From Marchantia polymorpha subsp. ruderalis (taxonomy: Eukaryota; Streptophyta; Marchantiopsida; Marchantiales; Marchantiaceae), in NCBI GenBank assembly GCA_037833965.1, contig AP031352.1, positions 7,420,501-7,484,500 on the forward strand: a stretch of DNA of 64,000 bases. Direction: 5' to 3'. Each line of letters opens with the position of its first letter. The first letter of the stretch is position 1. The position numbers were made by a program, and so were the translations under genes. Below, in pieces: positions 49,142 to 60,499 of this stretch. A model generated the notes under the pieces. That model saw nothing but the letters and a program-made list of their open reading frames with translations. It ran no database searches and was not told where the DNA came from.

Positions 49142-52047
49142 CTACCAATCTTTGCGAATTTCGAACGAGTAATCGATCTCCAAGTAACACCTCTCGTCGT
49201 CGTCTACGAACTGCACGGAAGCAATCTCGCTTTCATCAGCCACCACTCTATTATCAACCAACTAATTGCACAATTTATTAAGCGCAATGCAAGTACCGCC
49301 CGCGCGAACCGAAGTACCTACATTGAAGTCCAAAACGATTGGCAATGATCCAGAACGTGTGTGAACACGAGTTACTTCTCGTCGAAAGCTCACCTTCGTC
49401 TTTGCGGTGTACGCACCGCGGGCCAACACACCCGCTGGGGTAGTCTCCTCCTCCATTATTTGGGTGTAAGGCTCGATTTGCGGGCTGAATGTTCCAAGCA
49501 TAATCTTGGTGTGATCCACTGCATTCACAACCCAGCACTACAAATGTCAGCATCCACATTGATGTTCTCTGAACTCGGTCCATTTGCCACTGACCAACTC
49601 GAATTTCGGTTCCCGCAAAACTCGACAAATAATTAATAATTGCTCAAACACAGATTTCAGAGAGAAAGAGAAAGGAGAGAGAGAGAACCTTGGACTACGC
49701 CCTTCCAGACGGTGTGGACATATCTCAGGCCCGAAACAATGTTGTGGAGAACGTTGAAAGTGAATTGCAGCCTGTACAAAGCACCTTCCTTGAGAGTGAA
49801 CGTGACTCCTCTGGAATTCTTCTGGAGAGGGAGGGGGATTGAGATGTCCGGTCTCCCGGGCGAGGTCATTCCCAGCGTCAGGAATCTGACTTCAGGTTCC
49901 ACGGCTTCTGCACACACGCCACGACCGGGCCACAACCAAGAGCCCACATCAGGAACACGTCGGCGGAGGGCGGACCGGGTTCAAAAACAATGCAGCCGTT
50001 ACACGCCGCTGGCAGGCGCGGACTGTAATGCCTCAGACAACGAGCCCTTACCGTCTCCCGCCAAACTAACTTGGCCCAGAAGTTGCTCCTTCCAGCGCCT
50101 CAAGCTCTCGTCCTCCTGCGCAACAGTCACAAACGGCTTCGTCAGTCGACGTCACGGGCGCCCCCGACGTGCCTGCGCTGCCCGTGCGACGGACCCGAGA
50201 TCTAGTGCGGATCGAGCTTGCTCGCATGTCCGAGCGCCGCGTCTTGATTCCGAGACCGCAGATCTACTAGCAACCGTCGCGTCGCGTCACGCCAAGGCTC
50301 GGGCACATGATCCCCAATCCCCGTGGGTGCACACGAGCACGATCGCACTTAAAGTGGGGCGGATCTTCCTCACCGTGGCATTCAATCAGTCGAAGCGAAT
50401 TAGAGCATGGTGCAGTCAGAAGGAAATGTTCGCAAAACGTCGAGCGAGGGACGGAGCTTCGGTTTGCACTGCCATGGGACAGCGAATCGTTCAAACGATG
50501 AACAGAGCCAATGCCAGGCGTCGGCACTGGACTGAGCTCTTCACGGTTCTTTCAATTCCAGCCGACGATGCGAAGAGCAATCTGGCGCGCGCTGGAGCAC
50601 TGCAGGCCTGGCTGCGCTCACTCACGCACGCACGCGATGCGAGTCAACGAGTGGCAGGGCTGCGCTGGATTTTACTTCCGCCGTGGGACAGAGATGGCTG
50701 CCTCGGACCATGCCGCAACCCGAATCAGAGGAGAGACGTGCACAGGCTACTGCATCACCAATCCCCAAGTCCGAGCACTACCCACCGACAAGCCGGCCCC
50801 ATTCTTCTTGGAGGCCAGACTCTCTGAAGCTCCAATCCTGAGATCATGAGAATTCACAACAGGCGTGATGAAAAAGCGACAACGCGACAACGCTCTCGCT
50901 GGATTCGCCAGCGAAGTTCCAGATCTCAACGACAGGATCAGGGGCTTCGCTACAGACCCAAGAATGAGCGAAGGAAAAGCCCCACCGGCAGAGTAAACTC
51001 GGTGGCCTTCGGAAAGGGAAACCGGCAGAGGGTGACGGGTGAAATAGGATGAGGCCAGGACGATGGCAGCGAGCCCCAACGCCGGTAGATAGTTTCCAAA
51101 ACAATGTCTCCGAAGCAAGGAGAAACAGTGGTGCAAGCGTGGGCAGAAGTGGAGCACCGGTAGCTCAGCTCGTCTTCACTGATCATACCCAGCACACATA
51201 TCGCGTGTTTCCACTGTCTGCTTCATGAAATTTCACCCTCTCTGTAGTCTGCGATGCCATTCTCGTTCTCCTCACATTCATCACGAGAAATTAAGAAACT
51301 GCCGATGCGGAGGAACAGGGGGTATGTAACATGAGCACGAGACACAACCCGGGGGCACAATTGAGCATTCATAACACGACGTAAGCTCGAGACAGGAAAG
51401 AAAGACGGTTCAAGCTCAAAAGTGGAGGCGATTGACTCAATGCAGGAATCCGGGGTAGGACAGACAATGAGAGCAGGCAGGGATGGAGAACTCTCAGCAT
51501 GAACGTAAGGAGAATGAGAATGGCATAGCAAACTACAAAAAAAAATCGATGCGTGCTCTGACTGCGCGAAATTTAGAGAGCCGGGTCTTCAGATAAGACA
51601 AGTCAAGTCATGGCAAAGAGCAAGGCATTGGCAATGGCAATGGCAGAAGCAGTTGGAGAGGTGGAAAGGAAGAGAATACTCCGAGCGTAGTGGCATTACC
51701 TTGTCTCGCTCCAACTGCTCCTTTAGTGGCACAATGGGTCCCAAACCCAGCGCATATTCATCCACTACTTGAGCGGACTCTGATTCGTCATCCTCCGAAT
51801 CACACACAGAGTGTTTGCTGAACTGCCTGACAAGCTCGGTGGGGTAAGTGAGCTCCTCCGGGTAGCTATCCTTTTCCTCTTCCGCAATGACGGCGGCAGC
51901 AGCCTCAGGCTCGGGCACTGCAGCAGCGACTTCTTTGGAGGACTGAGATTTGCTTGATTTCTCGGATTTGCTCGACTTCGACTCGGATTTGGTACCCGAA
52001 GTGGCGAAATTCTTGGTGCGAGCTAGCGCAGCCACCAACACAGACAT
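49142..52047 (-). CDS. Rho GDP-dissociation inhibitor (RhoGDI), five exons
   Basis: RhoGDI binds prenylated, GDP-bound Rho-family (in plants ROP) GTPases, hides the lipid and keeps them cytosolic. Exons on the minus strand: 51700-52047, 50052-50115, 49689-49907, 49394-49518, 49142-49210. All junctions are GT...AG and phases match (0,1,1,0), giving 274 residues. Residues 1-95 are a Ser/Lys-rich then acidic N-terminus. PIVPLKEQLERDK and EDESLRRWKEQLLG (~105-130) are the plant RhoGDI helical arm. The immunoglobulin-like prenyl-binding fold follows: PEVRFLTLGMTSPGRPDI, FTLKEGALYRLQFTFNV, NIVSGLRYVHTVWK, MLGTFSPQIEPYTQIMEEET, RGAYTAKTK, and FVDDDERCYLEIDYSF ending IRKDW. I chose the start MSVLVAALAR because plant homologues begin similarly; an in-frame ATG nine codons upstream (52074) is possible. 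Intron 1 is 1.58 kb, the others 144-183 nt. No defect seen. Confidence 0.95.
50116..51699 (-). other. Large first intron of the RhoGDI gene
   Basis: It is bounded by GTAATG at the 5' end (minus strand) and GTTGCGCAG at the 3' end. At 1,584 nt it is about ten times the other introns, and it is GC-rich on its 3' half. Long open frames across it on both strands (for example 49640-50827 plus and 50747-51157 minus) are low-complexity Arg/Ser/Ala/Pro composition without domain resemblance. They overlap the RhoGDI exons antisense, so they are not taken as genes. It could hold regulatory sequence. Confidence 0.8.
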
Positions 52048-53200
52048 GATTGCTGGACTGCAATGGGTGCCCACTTGACTCCTCTGATCTGTTGAGCTAA
52101 TCGGCCAAATGTGCTCTGATACAGTCGTACAGGCTCCTGCTGGTCTGGACTTGAGTTGACAGAGCGGTCAGGTGAAGTAGTCCTCGCTATCTGCAGACAG
52201 TACCCAAGTCGAGAACGAAACCAAACCCGTTTCACATGTAGGAATTCTCATTACCCCTGCAGCATTGTGCTTCCGGGCTCGAGAGGAAAATTGCCCAGAG
52301 ACCTCTTCTACCTTAGGGAACACGTAGTGCAACTGTTCGCAGATAACAAATTCCGGCGAGAGGTGGGGGCCTGGTAGCTACACGCGGGTTCCAGCCATTG
52401 TCTCGAATGTGCAGCACAGCAACTCCTGGTCGTAAGCCTCGCGACTCAAAGACATGGCCTGCAAGCCAACCAGAGCTTTGCTTGTGCGTTCGGTTCGAGC
52501 TCGAGTGGCCCGTCTGCGCTCAGAATGCTGTCTCCGGGATCCTTCTTCTAATCAAAGGGTCCAGATATCCTCTCGCTCGCTATCGCCTATAGTCACACAA
52601 AGTGCACCGCAACTCTCCGCATTCGAGCCCAATTTCCAGAATTGAAAGCCGAGATCCCGACTTCGCTCTCTATCGCTCTCTCACCCTTCTACGTCTGCTC
52701 GTCTCTGTCTCACATACTCTCTCTCTCTCTCTCTCACGCTCTCACGCGCTCTGAGTTTCTGCGAGTCTGACGCTCACTCGCCCTTTCGCAAATAGTTGCC
52801 AAGTATGGTCTGCGTGTCTGTCTGTGTACTCGCTGTGTCCGTCCCAGGAACGCACACTTACTAACTGGTCACTCGCTCAGTCGGGGCTTGTGTCCTTTTC
52901 TCGAGGTTCTAACAGTAGTTCTCTGCTGCACTCCGTGCTCAGCTCTGCGATGCGCTACCCGTCTGCGATCGGTGCCCCTGGCTATGCTCCGGTCTCTGCT
53001 GCCGATCTCACGCAACCCCAACTCACGCTCCCCCTAAAACTGCAGCACCATTTGGGGAGGGCGAGGGGGGAGGGGCGTTGGGGATGCGTCAGGAGCGCAA
53101 TCTATTGAGGCTCCCAATTTGGGGCCGGACAGGACAGAGCGACTGGGCTCGGATCTGCAAGCGTTGCTAAATTATAATAGCAGCACAATGGGGGTCTGCG
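52048..53200 (-). promoter_or_regulatory. Likely 5' leader and promoter of RhoGDI
   Basis: This lies upstream of the RhoGDI start on the minus strand. It includes a (CT)n tract at 52717-52735 (GA-rich in gene sense). A TATA-like CTATTATAATTT (minus strand, about 53168-53180) is the best core-promoter candidate and would imply a leader of about 1.1 kb, possibly with an intron. No coding exon was recognised in this stretch. The transcription start is not determinable from sequence alone. Confidence 0.35.
52717..52735. repeat. (CT)n microsatellite
   Basis: Nine and a half CT units on the plus strand, in the probable RhoGDI leader. Confidence 0.95.
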
Positions 53201-53219
53201 CAGGAGGTCGAGCAATTAT

Positions 53220-53637
53220 GGCGTGCTCTGGCTAAACTCGAGTCGCCAGGTCCAGCCAGTCAGCCCTCCGCCAGTAGCCGGTCCCCTCGGGTCCCCGCGG
53301 TGCTACTCCTCTCTGCTGTCATCTCCCTCCACGATGGCGAGTCGTGCAGCCCTCCCTCGCATTACATCCCCCGCCCCTCCTCCTCCCTATCCCTCGCTCC
53401 CTCTCCTCATTCCTTCCTGCCTGCACTTCCTCCCTCCCTCGCCCCAGTCCAGCGTCACCTCCTCGCTCCCATCATTCCCCCGCATTCTCTCCGCCTCTAC
53501 AGTTGTTGTACATCACTCTATACTGTACGCACTACCTCTACCACTTTCCCGTTTCTACCCCCTCCTCCTCCTCCACAGTGGCATCGATAGTTTCCTCGAC
53601 CGCTGATTGCACAGGAAATTCATGCACCCCTCCCTGT

Positions 53638-53676
<39 letters not shown>

Positions 53677-54600
53677 CTCCTCCTCCTCTTCCTACTCCTA
53701 CTGTCGACTCCTCTAGAGCTCGCGCAATTTCCCGCTGCCATCATCCTCACCCAGAGAGCATCTCCGACACATGTCCCGGAACGCCGACCCCAGCTGTAGC
53801 ACTGTGACTTCGATTTACTCCAAGCGGTTCTCGGGTTAAAAATATGCGCATGGACTAAATTCAGCAGCGGATCTTGTTTCGCCTCGTCGAGTCTGACCGT
53901 GCGGGTGTCCATCTCGGACCTTCATCCGAAGGATAGTTCTCACTGTGTCCGGTTGGGAAGGCTCATTTCGCCGTTTATTCTCAGGACTGTCCAGGTCGCG
54001 ATCGAGTGGAGGACTTTCCGACGCGGAAGGGTAGGAACGGATGAGAGGAGAGGCGTCGCCCTCTTCTTTCACGACTGCCTCCACTCATCAAGCCGTCGTC
54101 GGTACTCGATCGCCCGCCAGACCCTGAGCACTAAATATTCTACGCGTCTTCTTCACTCACTCTGGCCGTCTCTTGCCAGGCGCTTGTACCTGAGCGCTGC
54201 CGCAATCCCGTCACGTCACAAGGTGGACCGTGCGTCCATCTGTCAGTCGCGGACCGGTCAACATTCTCCCAGATACGGAGCCCACTACAGTCGTCGACCA
54301 CCGCCCCCATTCTCGGTCCTAGAACCCCCCATGGTGACCCTCATCGGGTTACCACGGTGGGTGGATGTACGTGGTCTCCTGGCGCTTGATTGTGCTCTTC
54401 GTCCACTTCTCCGTCAGCACCTTCACTCCGTCACCGTTTCCCGTCTCATGGCTTTCCTCATTCCTGCCGCTCTTGAGAAATGCCACCGAAAAAATCTCTG
54501 GCTGTTAATCTCTATATACCCTTCAGGTTACGAGGGCTTAACCTAGGCGCATACGAAAAGTTGCCTGAATATAAAGAATGCTATCTAGCACTTTCATTAC
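53220..54600. other. CT-rich, GC-rich tract upstream of RhoGDI; no firm gene
   Basis: Plus-strand pyrimidine-rich sequence with CCTCC/CTCCC and CT runs, the texture of plant 5' leaders. The 215-codon plus-strand frame at 53899-54546 and shorter frames (53223-53606, 53344-53799) have biased Arg/Ser/Pro/Leu composition and no domain. They may be chance frames in GC-rich leader or promoter DNA. A divergent plus-strand transcript starting here is possible but unproven. Confidence 0.4.
53643..53673. repeat. (CT)15 microsatellite
   Basis: An uninterrupted run of about fifteen CT units on the plus strand. Confidence 0.95.
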
Positions 54601-57600
54601 TTATTGCTGAAAAAAATCGGCTCACAGGGTCATTTGAATCCTTGATATACAGATCAGACATACTGACCAATATATGAGTAAAAATTGAAATTGAGATTCA
54701 TGAGCAAGAGCATCTAACAAGCTCAGCACAAGAAAAATTGTGTTACCCTCAGACCCCATTCAGCAGACTTCTAGAATCCAGTAGGTTAAAGCCTTGAAAT
54801 GAAACATGATGATAGTCAGGGCTCGAACGAGTTTAGTCCAAAAGTGCTCTGCTATCGTAAATCCAGCCGCTCTGAGACCAACAGCGCACTGGACCATCAA
54901 GGTAAATCCGTTCGTACTGGACAGTACCTCAAGGGTCTTGACTCTTTAATTGTCATGTCAGACTTTGTCTCTCCGTTAAAGGAGTGAATCTCCATAGCAT
55001 CCCCATTCCTTGGAGCGTCGGTCGTAAAGTTCGGTAGGTGCCGTGATTGTTGAATATTCTCTTGAATATACAAACCCTTGAATAACTCTTCCCATATGAT
55101 CGTGTTGCCCTGAAAGAATTATAAGTAAAGTAATGGGGTATTCGAAATCATCCGGTGATAGAAAAATCTCACCTACTATTTAGGATGAGGCCAATCTTAT
55201 GACGTTCATTGTAAAACTAGCATCGGAATAGTTGATATCATGCCTGCCCTGTTGTTAGTTAGAATCAAATAGATATCTTCAAGAGATCGTCATAAGTAAC
55301 GCCCATATGCGAGCTCTCTTTATTGTCCTACAGTGTACATGCTGTATAATGGCGTCCTCTTTGGGTAGGCTACCATTATCACGACTGGACATCCTTCCTT
55401 CTTCCATATGGTATGCACTGAGGAGAATCACAAAGCCCTTCCAGCGATAAAAGCAAACAGTTTCTAGTATCTATATCTAACTTAAACACTATGGTATTCA
55501 AGGTTGACAAGAAAAACAAAGGACCCCAACGTGTCGTACCTTACGAGGATGAAACCCTTCAAAAGAAACGGGTAACAAGGAGCTAGGGCCCAATGGCATC
55601 ATCACAATCACTGCGGGGAAGGAACCAGGATTAATATTACAAATGTTCTCATACCATCAAATCGAAATGAATTCTTTTATCTAGAACTACTTCAGATGAC
55701 ATTCTAACAAACCTTTGGGTTTGTTAAACCCAAAGGTTTGTTAGAACACACTTCTGCTAACTTGCAGTCTGGTTCACCTTGACCTGACCGCGGAGAGAAA
55801 GAAAGAGGAAGAAAGGATCTGAGTAAAGGAGATGAATCTATGACCACCGCATTCAAACACACCTGGTCTAAAAGTAGCTGTTTTTGAATATAACCATAGA
55901 GTTGACAGTACAGCATGTGCGAATTCTGAAGCATAATGCTTGATGGGCACCGCTACACCCCTGGTTCAGATCTTCAGCTCTTTCATCCCAGTAAGTTTGC
56001 AGAGGGGTATCTCGTCTTTGCGTTCAATCTATCTTCGAAGGAGATCCAGTCTGGTACTACTACCATTCCTTCCGATGTACAGCTTTATTTTAAATCTAGG
56101 ACACTTTACAGTATGAATCCGAATGATAAGTGTAAAATTAGAAAAAACAAAACAAACGCATAGGCTCTTCGCAAATTCCTTTTAGTCGCTGCAGATTAGA
56201 AGTAAAGACAATTGGTAAAAATAGTCATGTCAAGGAATAGGATACGCCCATCTTTTGGCTACGCACTTATTGCCATGTTGTGTGATTTGTTTGTCTATTC
56301 GAGAATGCCCAATCTTTTGCATGATGCTTTAATGGACCGCAGTTATTGGATTACCTTGAAAGATAACTATCTTACGAAAATTAACAGGTAGATTCGCAAA
56401 GGTTGTTGAGATATAGTTACGAAGGTTCTGATGATTTCTCGTTATAGGCACTGTCCAAAAGTTATACCACAGCAGTCAGTACCTGCCATAAAGCTCTGAT
56501 AAAAACCTCCACTTGGAAGAGCGAATACCTATTCCAGAGGGTTGCTTAGAACGCTCTATATGAACAATCACAAGCCTTGAAGTTTAATCAGGCTTACTTA
56601 GAGTGTCAATAAGAATTTCTAGTAACTATCTATCTCTTTGCTTCTTACACGTAGATGATGATAGCGTCAATCGTTCTTACACTTGAGAGTTTAGTCCATT
56701 ATTGGCATAACACACGAACCTCGTCTGCTCTTGCACTTTTTGCCCATTCTTTGTACCTTCTCGTGTACACTTTTGGTGCGTATTTCTTAAACCACTCCTT
56801 TATCAAGCGACAATCACACAATGACAAGCCATTATGACCTACAAGATTGGCAAACTCTGTGAGCTCAAGATCCGTACGCCCATACCGACATGATTATCCA
56901 GACCTTGGCGTTTGATCTGCTGTTTCTTCGTTCAAACAGCACATGAACAACTTATTGAAGTAGCAAATGGTCTCTCAAATCATCTCTTTCCAACACTTTA
57001 CAATAGAGGCATAGAGAGAAGTAAAGAATTTATACTGCATGGTAACTCCTCTTCTCAAAGAATATTTTTGTGCTTAAGATCATATTTTTAATTGAGATGT
57101 TTTCTGCTGTATATATCTTTGAAATGTCTGAAACTCACTGGGAATCCTTCAAGAAATCATGAACTTTAGATGCAATTTTTCCATTTATTAGGCACTCGTT
57201 GAGGAGTCATGGTTTAATTCAAAAGTGAGTAACATGGCTTCGTCTGAACCATGTAACGGTGTTAAACCAGTAATTATCGTTGGTTATAGTTACTTCCAAG
57301 AAAATGCAAAACTCACGAGTATAAGAAAAACAACACGTGGGCAACCAAGACTATTGGATGGAGTGACAAGACTACTGAAGTGTGAACTGTATTCAACATT
57401 ATCTAAAAGTTAAATGTACAAAACCAATACTGAACAAATTGAATGAATGCATGAAATCAAGAGCAAAATGCGAAAGCTAATATGTCCGAAAAGGAAATAA
57501 GACAGACTGAACAGTATCTTTTTTTTTGCAGAGTACTCATTCATTCTTCTCTAATTACTTTTCCAAAGGATATGGAGAAGGAATTTGTCAATTCAGCCCA

Positions 57601-59300
57601 CAGAGGAAATCGGTTATTCAAGCTATCATGAAGAAATTTTGATAGACTGTACCGTATGTGAATGATGAACCAACACATATTTTCCTGAGAGCATTGGGAT
57701 GAAGTGATGCACGTCAAATACCTATCCTTCTGATCAATCACGTGCAGAATTTAGCCAATTGAGTATATTCCGGTCAGAGTGTGTCATCTTACCCACAGCG
57801 TTACAGTAGTCTCCCGTTATAAAATAATGGCTCAAGACACGTTTAAACTTCAAAACCTAAACGTTTCCCGTTAGAGGGATACTGTGTGTCTCTCTCATCC
57901 AGCCAGATCCTGGACAACATTCAGAAGTTTGAAAGAGAAGAATGATGAGTATCTCGATTACACGCTCTTCCATAAATTGAGTGTGAAGTTTTTAATGCTT
58001 CTTCTGTTTGAATCTTAGTTTATGATCCGTTGATTCAAGTCAAGTGCCAGCTCCAAGCTCAGAGGACAATGACTCAAAGAATGATGTCTACATTTGAATA
58101 TGGGTGATCATGAGAAGATGATGCATCGGGCTTTGTCAAACATCTGCGTCCCATAACACAACCGACGGGATCATCAAACTTATTACCCATATGACTACAG
58201 GAGACTATTGAGTCAGTAACTCGCTAGTCATGACTCACGACTTCCCTCGGCTTACTGGCATATTGATTGGGACATCTGAAAGTACTCGGCACTCTCAAGG
58301 CTGATTCCTATCGTAGATAGAAAAATCTGGATATAAGCACGAAGTCTCCACACAGATAGACCCATGCTCATTTCATGAGAATCCAAGGTGTGGAATTATA
58401 ATCAGAAGTACATTCTGTGTATCACAATCATAAGATCATCAGTAACTCATGATTAGGATGAACAAATAACCTTTTTTTGCAACTTACAGATACCGATGAA
58501 ATACTATATGTTGGTATGAAGACTCCTATGCAGTCTGTGGAGCGTGAGTGCCCACATTCCATGTAGCTGTGACAACAAATTCCAGCACCAGATCTGTTCA
58601 TGCTTCGAAGTTTACAGACACAAATTAGGCTCAGACCTGGAGTGCAGAGCACGAACACAGGGGCTAAATCATAGCTCTGGTCAAAACCAGGTGTGCACAT
58701 CCTTCAAATGCACCGCTACAGCCTGTCTTGCATAAATATTCCAAGGAGTGACAACTTTAAAGAATATAAATATACACATCATATATACCTATACTCGAAC
58801 AGAGGAAGACACCATACAAATTTGTATTGACTCCAGAGATTGTACAACAAGATTTACACATGCATGTGATACACAACCATGTGTGGTATGTCGAATGTTA
58901 TGGAATTTATTTTTTCAATATGATTAACAACAGTATATTGCTTGATAAATTTAGCATGAATAGATGGAGAAAGTTTGCAGTGCATTAACTTATGTGGGAA
59001 TGAATGCAGCCATGTTATGTTAAAATGTGTTTTTTTTTATTCATGGGAAACGCCTGTATAATGTATATTGCAAACCGGGTCAGAGGTCATTGTATTGCAG
59101 ATTGGATTGGAGTTTATTGTCAAAACGTAATGTTTTCATTTTTATTGTAATTGTTCCATATTCTATACCATTGTAATCAATTTAAATATCTACATATTAG
59201 AATTAAACATCACGTCTATAATACGTCTGAAATGTCGTTGGGATTTTGAGGAAAACGAGGAGGGCAACAAATATCCTTAAGTAGTCAGATGTCCCTTGAC
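54600..59300. other. Mixed-composition DNA, no recognised gene
   Basis: All open stretches are under about 90 codons without family resemblance. The only clear structure is the hairpin at 55702-55746. From about 58750 to 59220 it becomes AT-rich. Confidence 0.4.
55702..55746. repeat. Perfect 21-bp inverted repeat with 3-nt loop
   Basis: The left arm TTCTAACAAACCTTTGGGTT+T, the spacer GTT, and the exact reverse complement make a near-perfect palindrome of 45 bp. It contains no mismatch in the arms. Confidence 0.98.
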
Positions 59301-59371
59301 GATGCGAACATTCTGAAGTTATCAGTGGAATCTGGAGGCATGAAGCAGCACGATCTTTGTCTGGCCCCTGC

Positions 59372-59674
59372 TCACGAGGGCCTTCTGGTCCATTTCTCCA
59401 TCGAAAGTTCTCTCATCCACGAATACATTTCCAGATAAACTTCATCCAACTTGTGCGGGTGTGATGTCTGGAATGTAAGGATCTCCTTTAAAATGCTCGA
59501 GTTCTTTGCCTCCGTGATAAGGACAATTTGAACCGTTGCTTCTTTCGGAAGCGTCGGCTGAACCTCCACACCTCGAATTAGGAAATCCATTGTTAACTGG
59601 TTAAAGAGAAATTCTTGTCTTTTGGACAAATTGAGGACAACAAACTCGTAACAGTTCTCACGATATATAGACAC
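59372..59674 (-). CDS. Unrecognised 100-codon open stretch, possible last exon
   Basis: Reads CYEFVVLNLSKRQEFLFNQL, LIRGVEVQPTLPKEATVQIV, NSSILKEILTFQTSHPHKL and YLEMYSWMRELSMEKW to a stop. Composition is protein-like (alternating hydrophobic strands and helices). No known motif was recognised. Other open stretches on the same strand lie at 59750-60055 and 60310-60498, so a multi-exon minus-strand gene or pseudogene is possible. Confidence 0.3.
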   Translation of the reverse strand: MSIYRENCYEFVVLNLSKRQEFLFNQLTMDFLIRGVEVQPTLPKEATVQIVLITEAKNSSILKEILTFQTSHPHKLDEVYLEMYSWMRELSMEKWTRRPS

Positions 59675-60309
59675 CGACGAGACGAGATTGGCCCGAAACC
59701 AAGGTTATTGTGGCCGAACCCTTGCCACATCTGAGATTATGCCCAAATGTCATGAAAGACAAAAGTGACAAGTAGGTACTGAACTTCCATAGCACAAGAT
59801 GGCGTAACGTGACGGAAGCATGTAAGTTTGTGAAGAGACATTCCCAAGCTTCATATCATTTGCATGCACGACGTGCACTTCTTGAGAATTTAATGAAGGA
59901 AAAGTGCATTTGCAGGCCTTTCCCCATTTTGGACCGTGACCTACAAACTCCATGTACAAGCATTCATATGTGCAGCTCCATTCTGATCTCGAAAAACTAT
60001 GTCCAGCATAGGCGATCGGGCGCATGATACAATCAGTACAGTTCTTGAGACCCACTTCTCACAACACTCATCATTTCATGGCTCGTTGTCTTTACTGTCT
60101 ACATACAAAACTCATCACTCTCCGATCTCTCACTGTTCGATCTTCGGTTATTTTGAATAATAAGTTTCGGTGCGGTGGGAACCGTCAGGAATCGTCTGTG
60201 CCCTGCTGATAGCGAGCTTTGGAACAGCGTTCTATTTTTTTGCTCTAGTTGAATCACTTGAACCAAACATTACACGATCGGGAAAAGAAGGATATGAACC
60301 GAAAACAAA

Positions 60310-60498
60310 TTAGTTGTCTCCAATGAAGCACCCACCTCGTCCCGAGACAGCGTTCCTTACAGCGGAGATGGAATGGAATACAGGGAGGGCCTCAGCGATC
60401 GTCTGACTTTTGACGGACGCATCGTCGTTGGAGTCTTCGTTTTGGAAGTCGAAGGTCACAATATCGAGCCCAATTCGTACCACGATTACATGTGCCAC
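60310..60498 (-). CDS. Possible exon of an unrecognised minus-strand gene
   Basis: Reads VIVVRIGLDIVTFDFQNED then TIAEALPVFHSISAVRNAV and SGRGG. A donor-like GTGGGT follows SGR. The amino-acid texture is protein-like but unfamiliar. It may belong with 59372-59674. No start codon context was established. Confidence 0.2.
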   Translation of the reverse strand: MAHVIVVRIGLDIVTFDFQNEDSNDDASVKSQTIAEALPVFHSISAVRNAVSGRGGCFIGDN

Positions 60499-60499
60499 T

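Noticed and set aside
49640-50827. 395-codon plus-strand reading frame
   Set aside because: It runs antisense over RhoGDI exons 2 and 3 and intron 1, has low-complexity Arg/Ser/Ala/Pro composition and no domain. It is a shadow of GC-rich sequence rather than a gene.
53899-54546. 215-codon plus-strand reading frame
   Set aside because: Composition is biased toward Arg, Ser and Leu, no family is recognisable, and shorter equally open frames overlap it; not supported as a gene.
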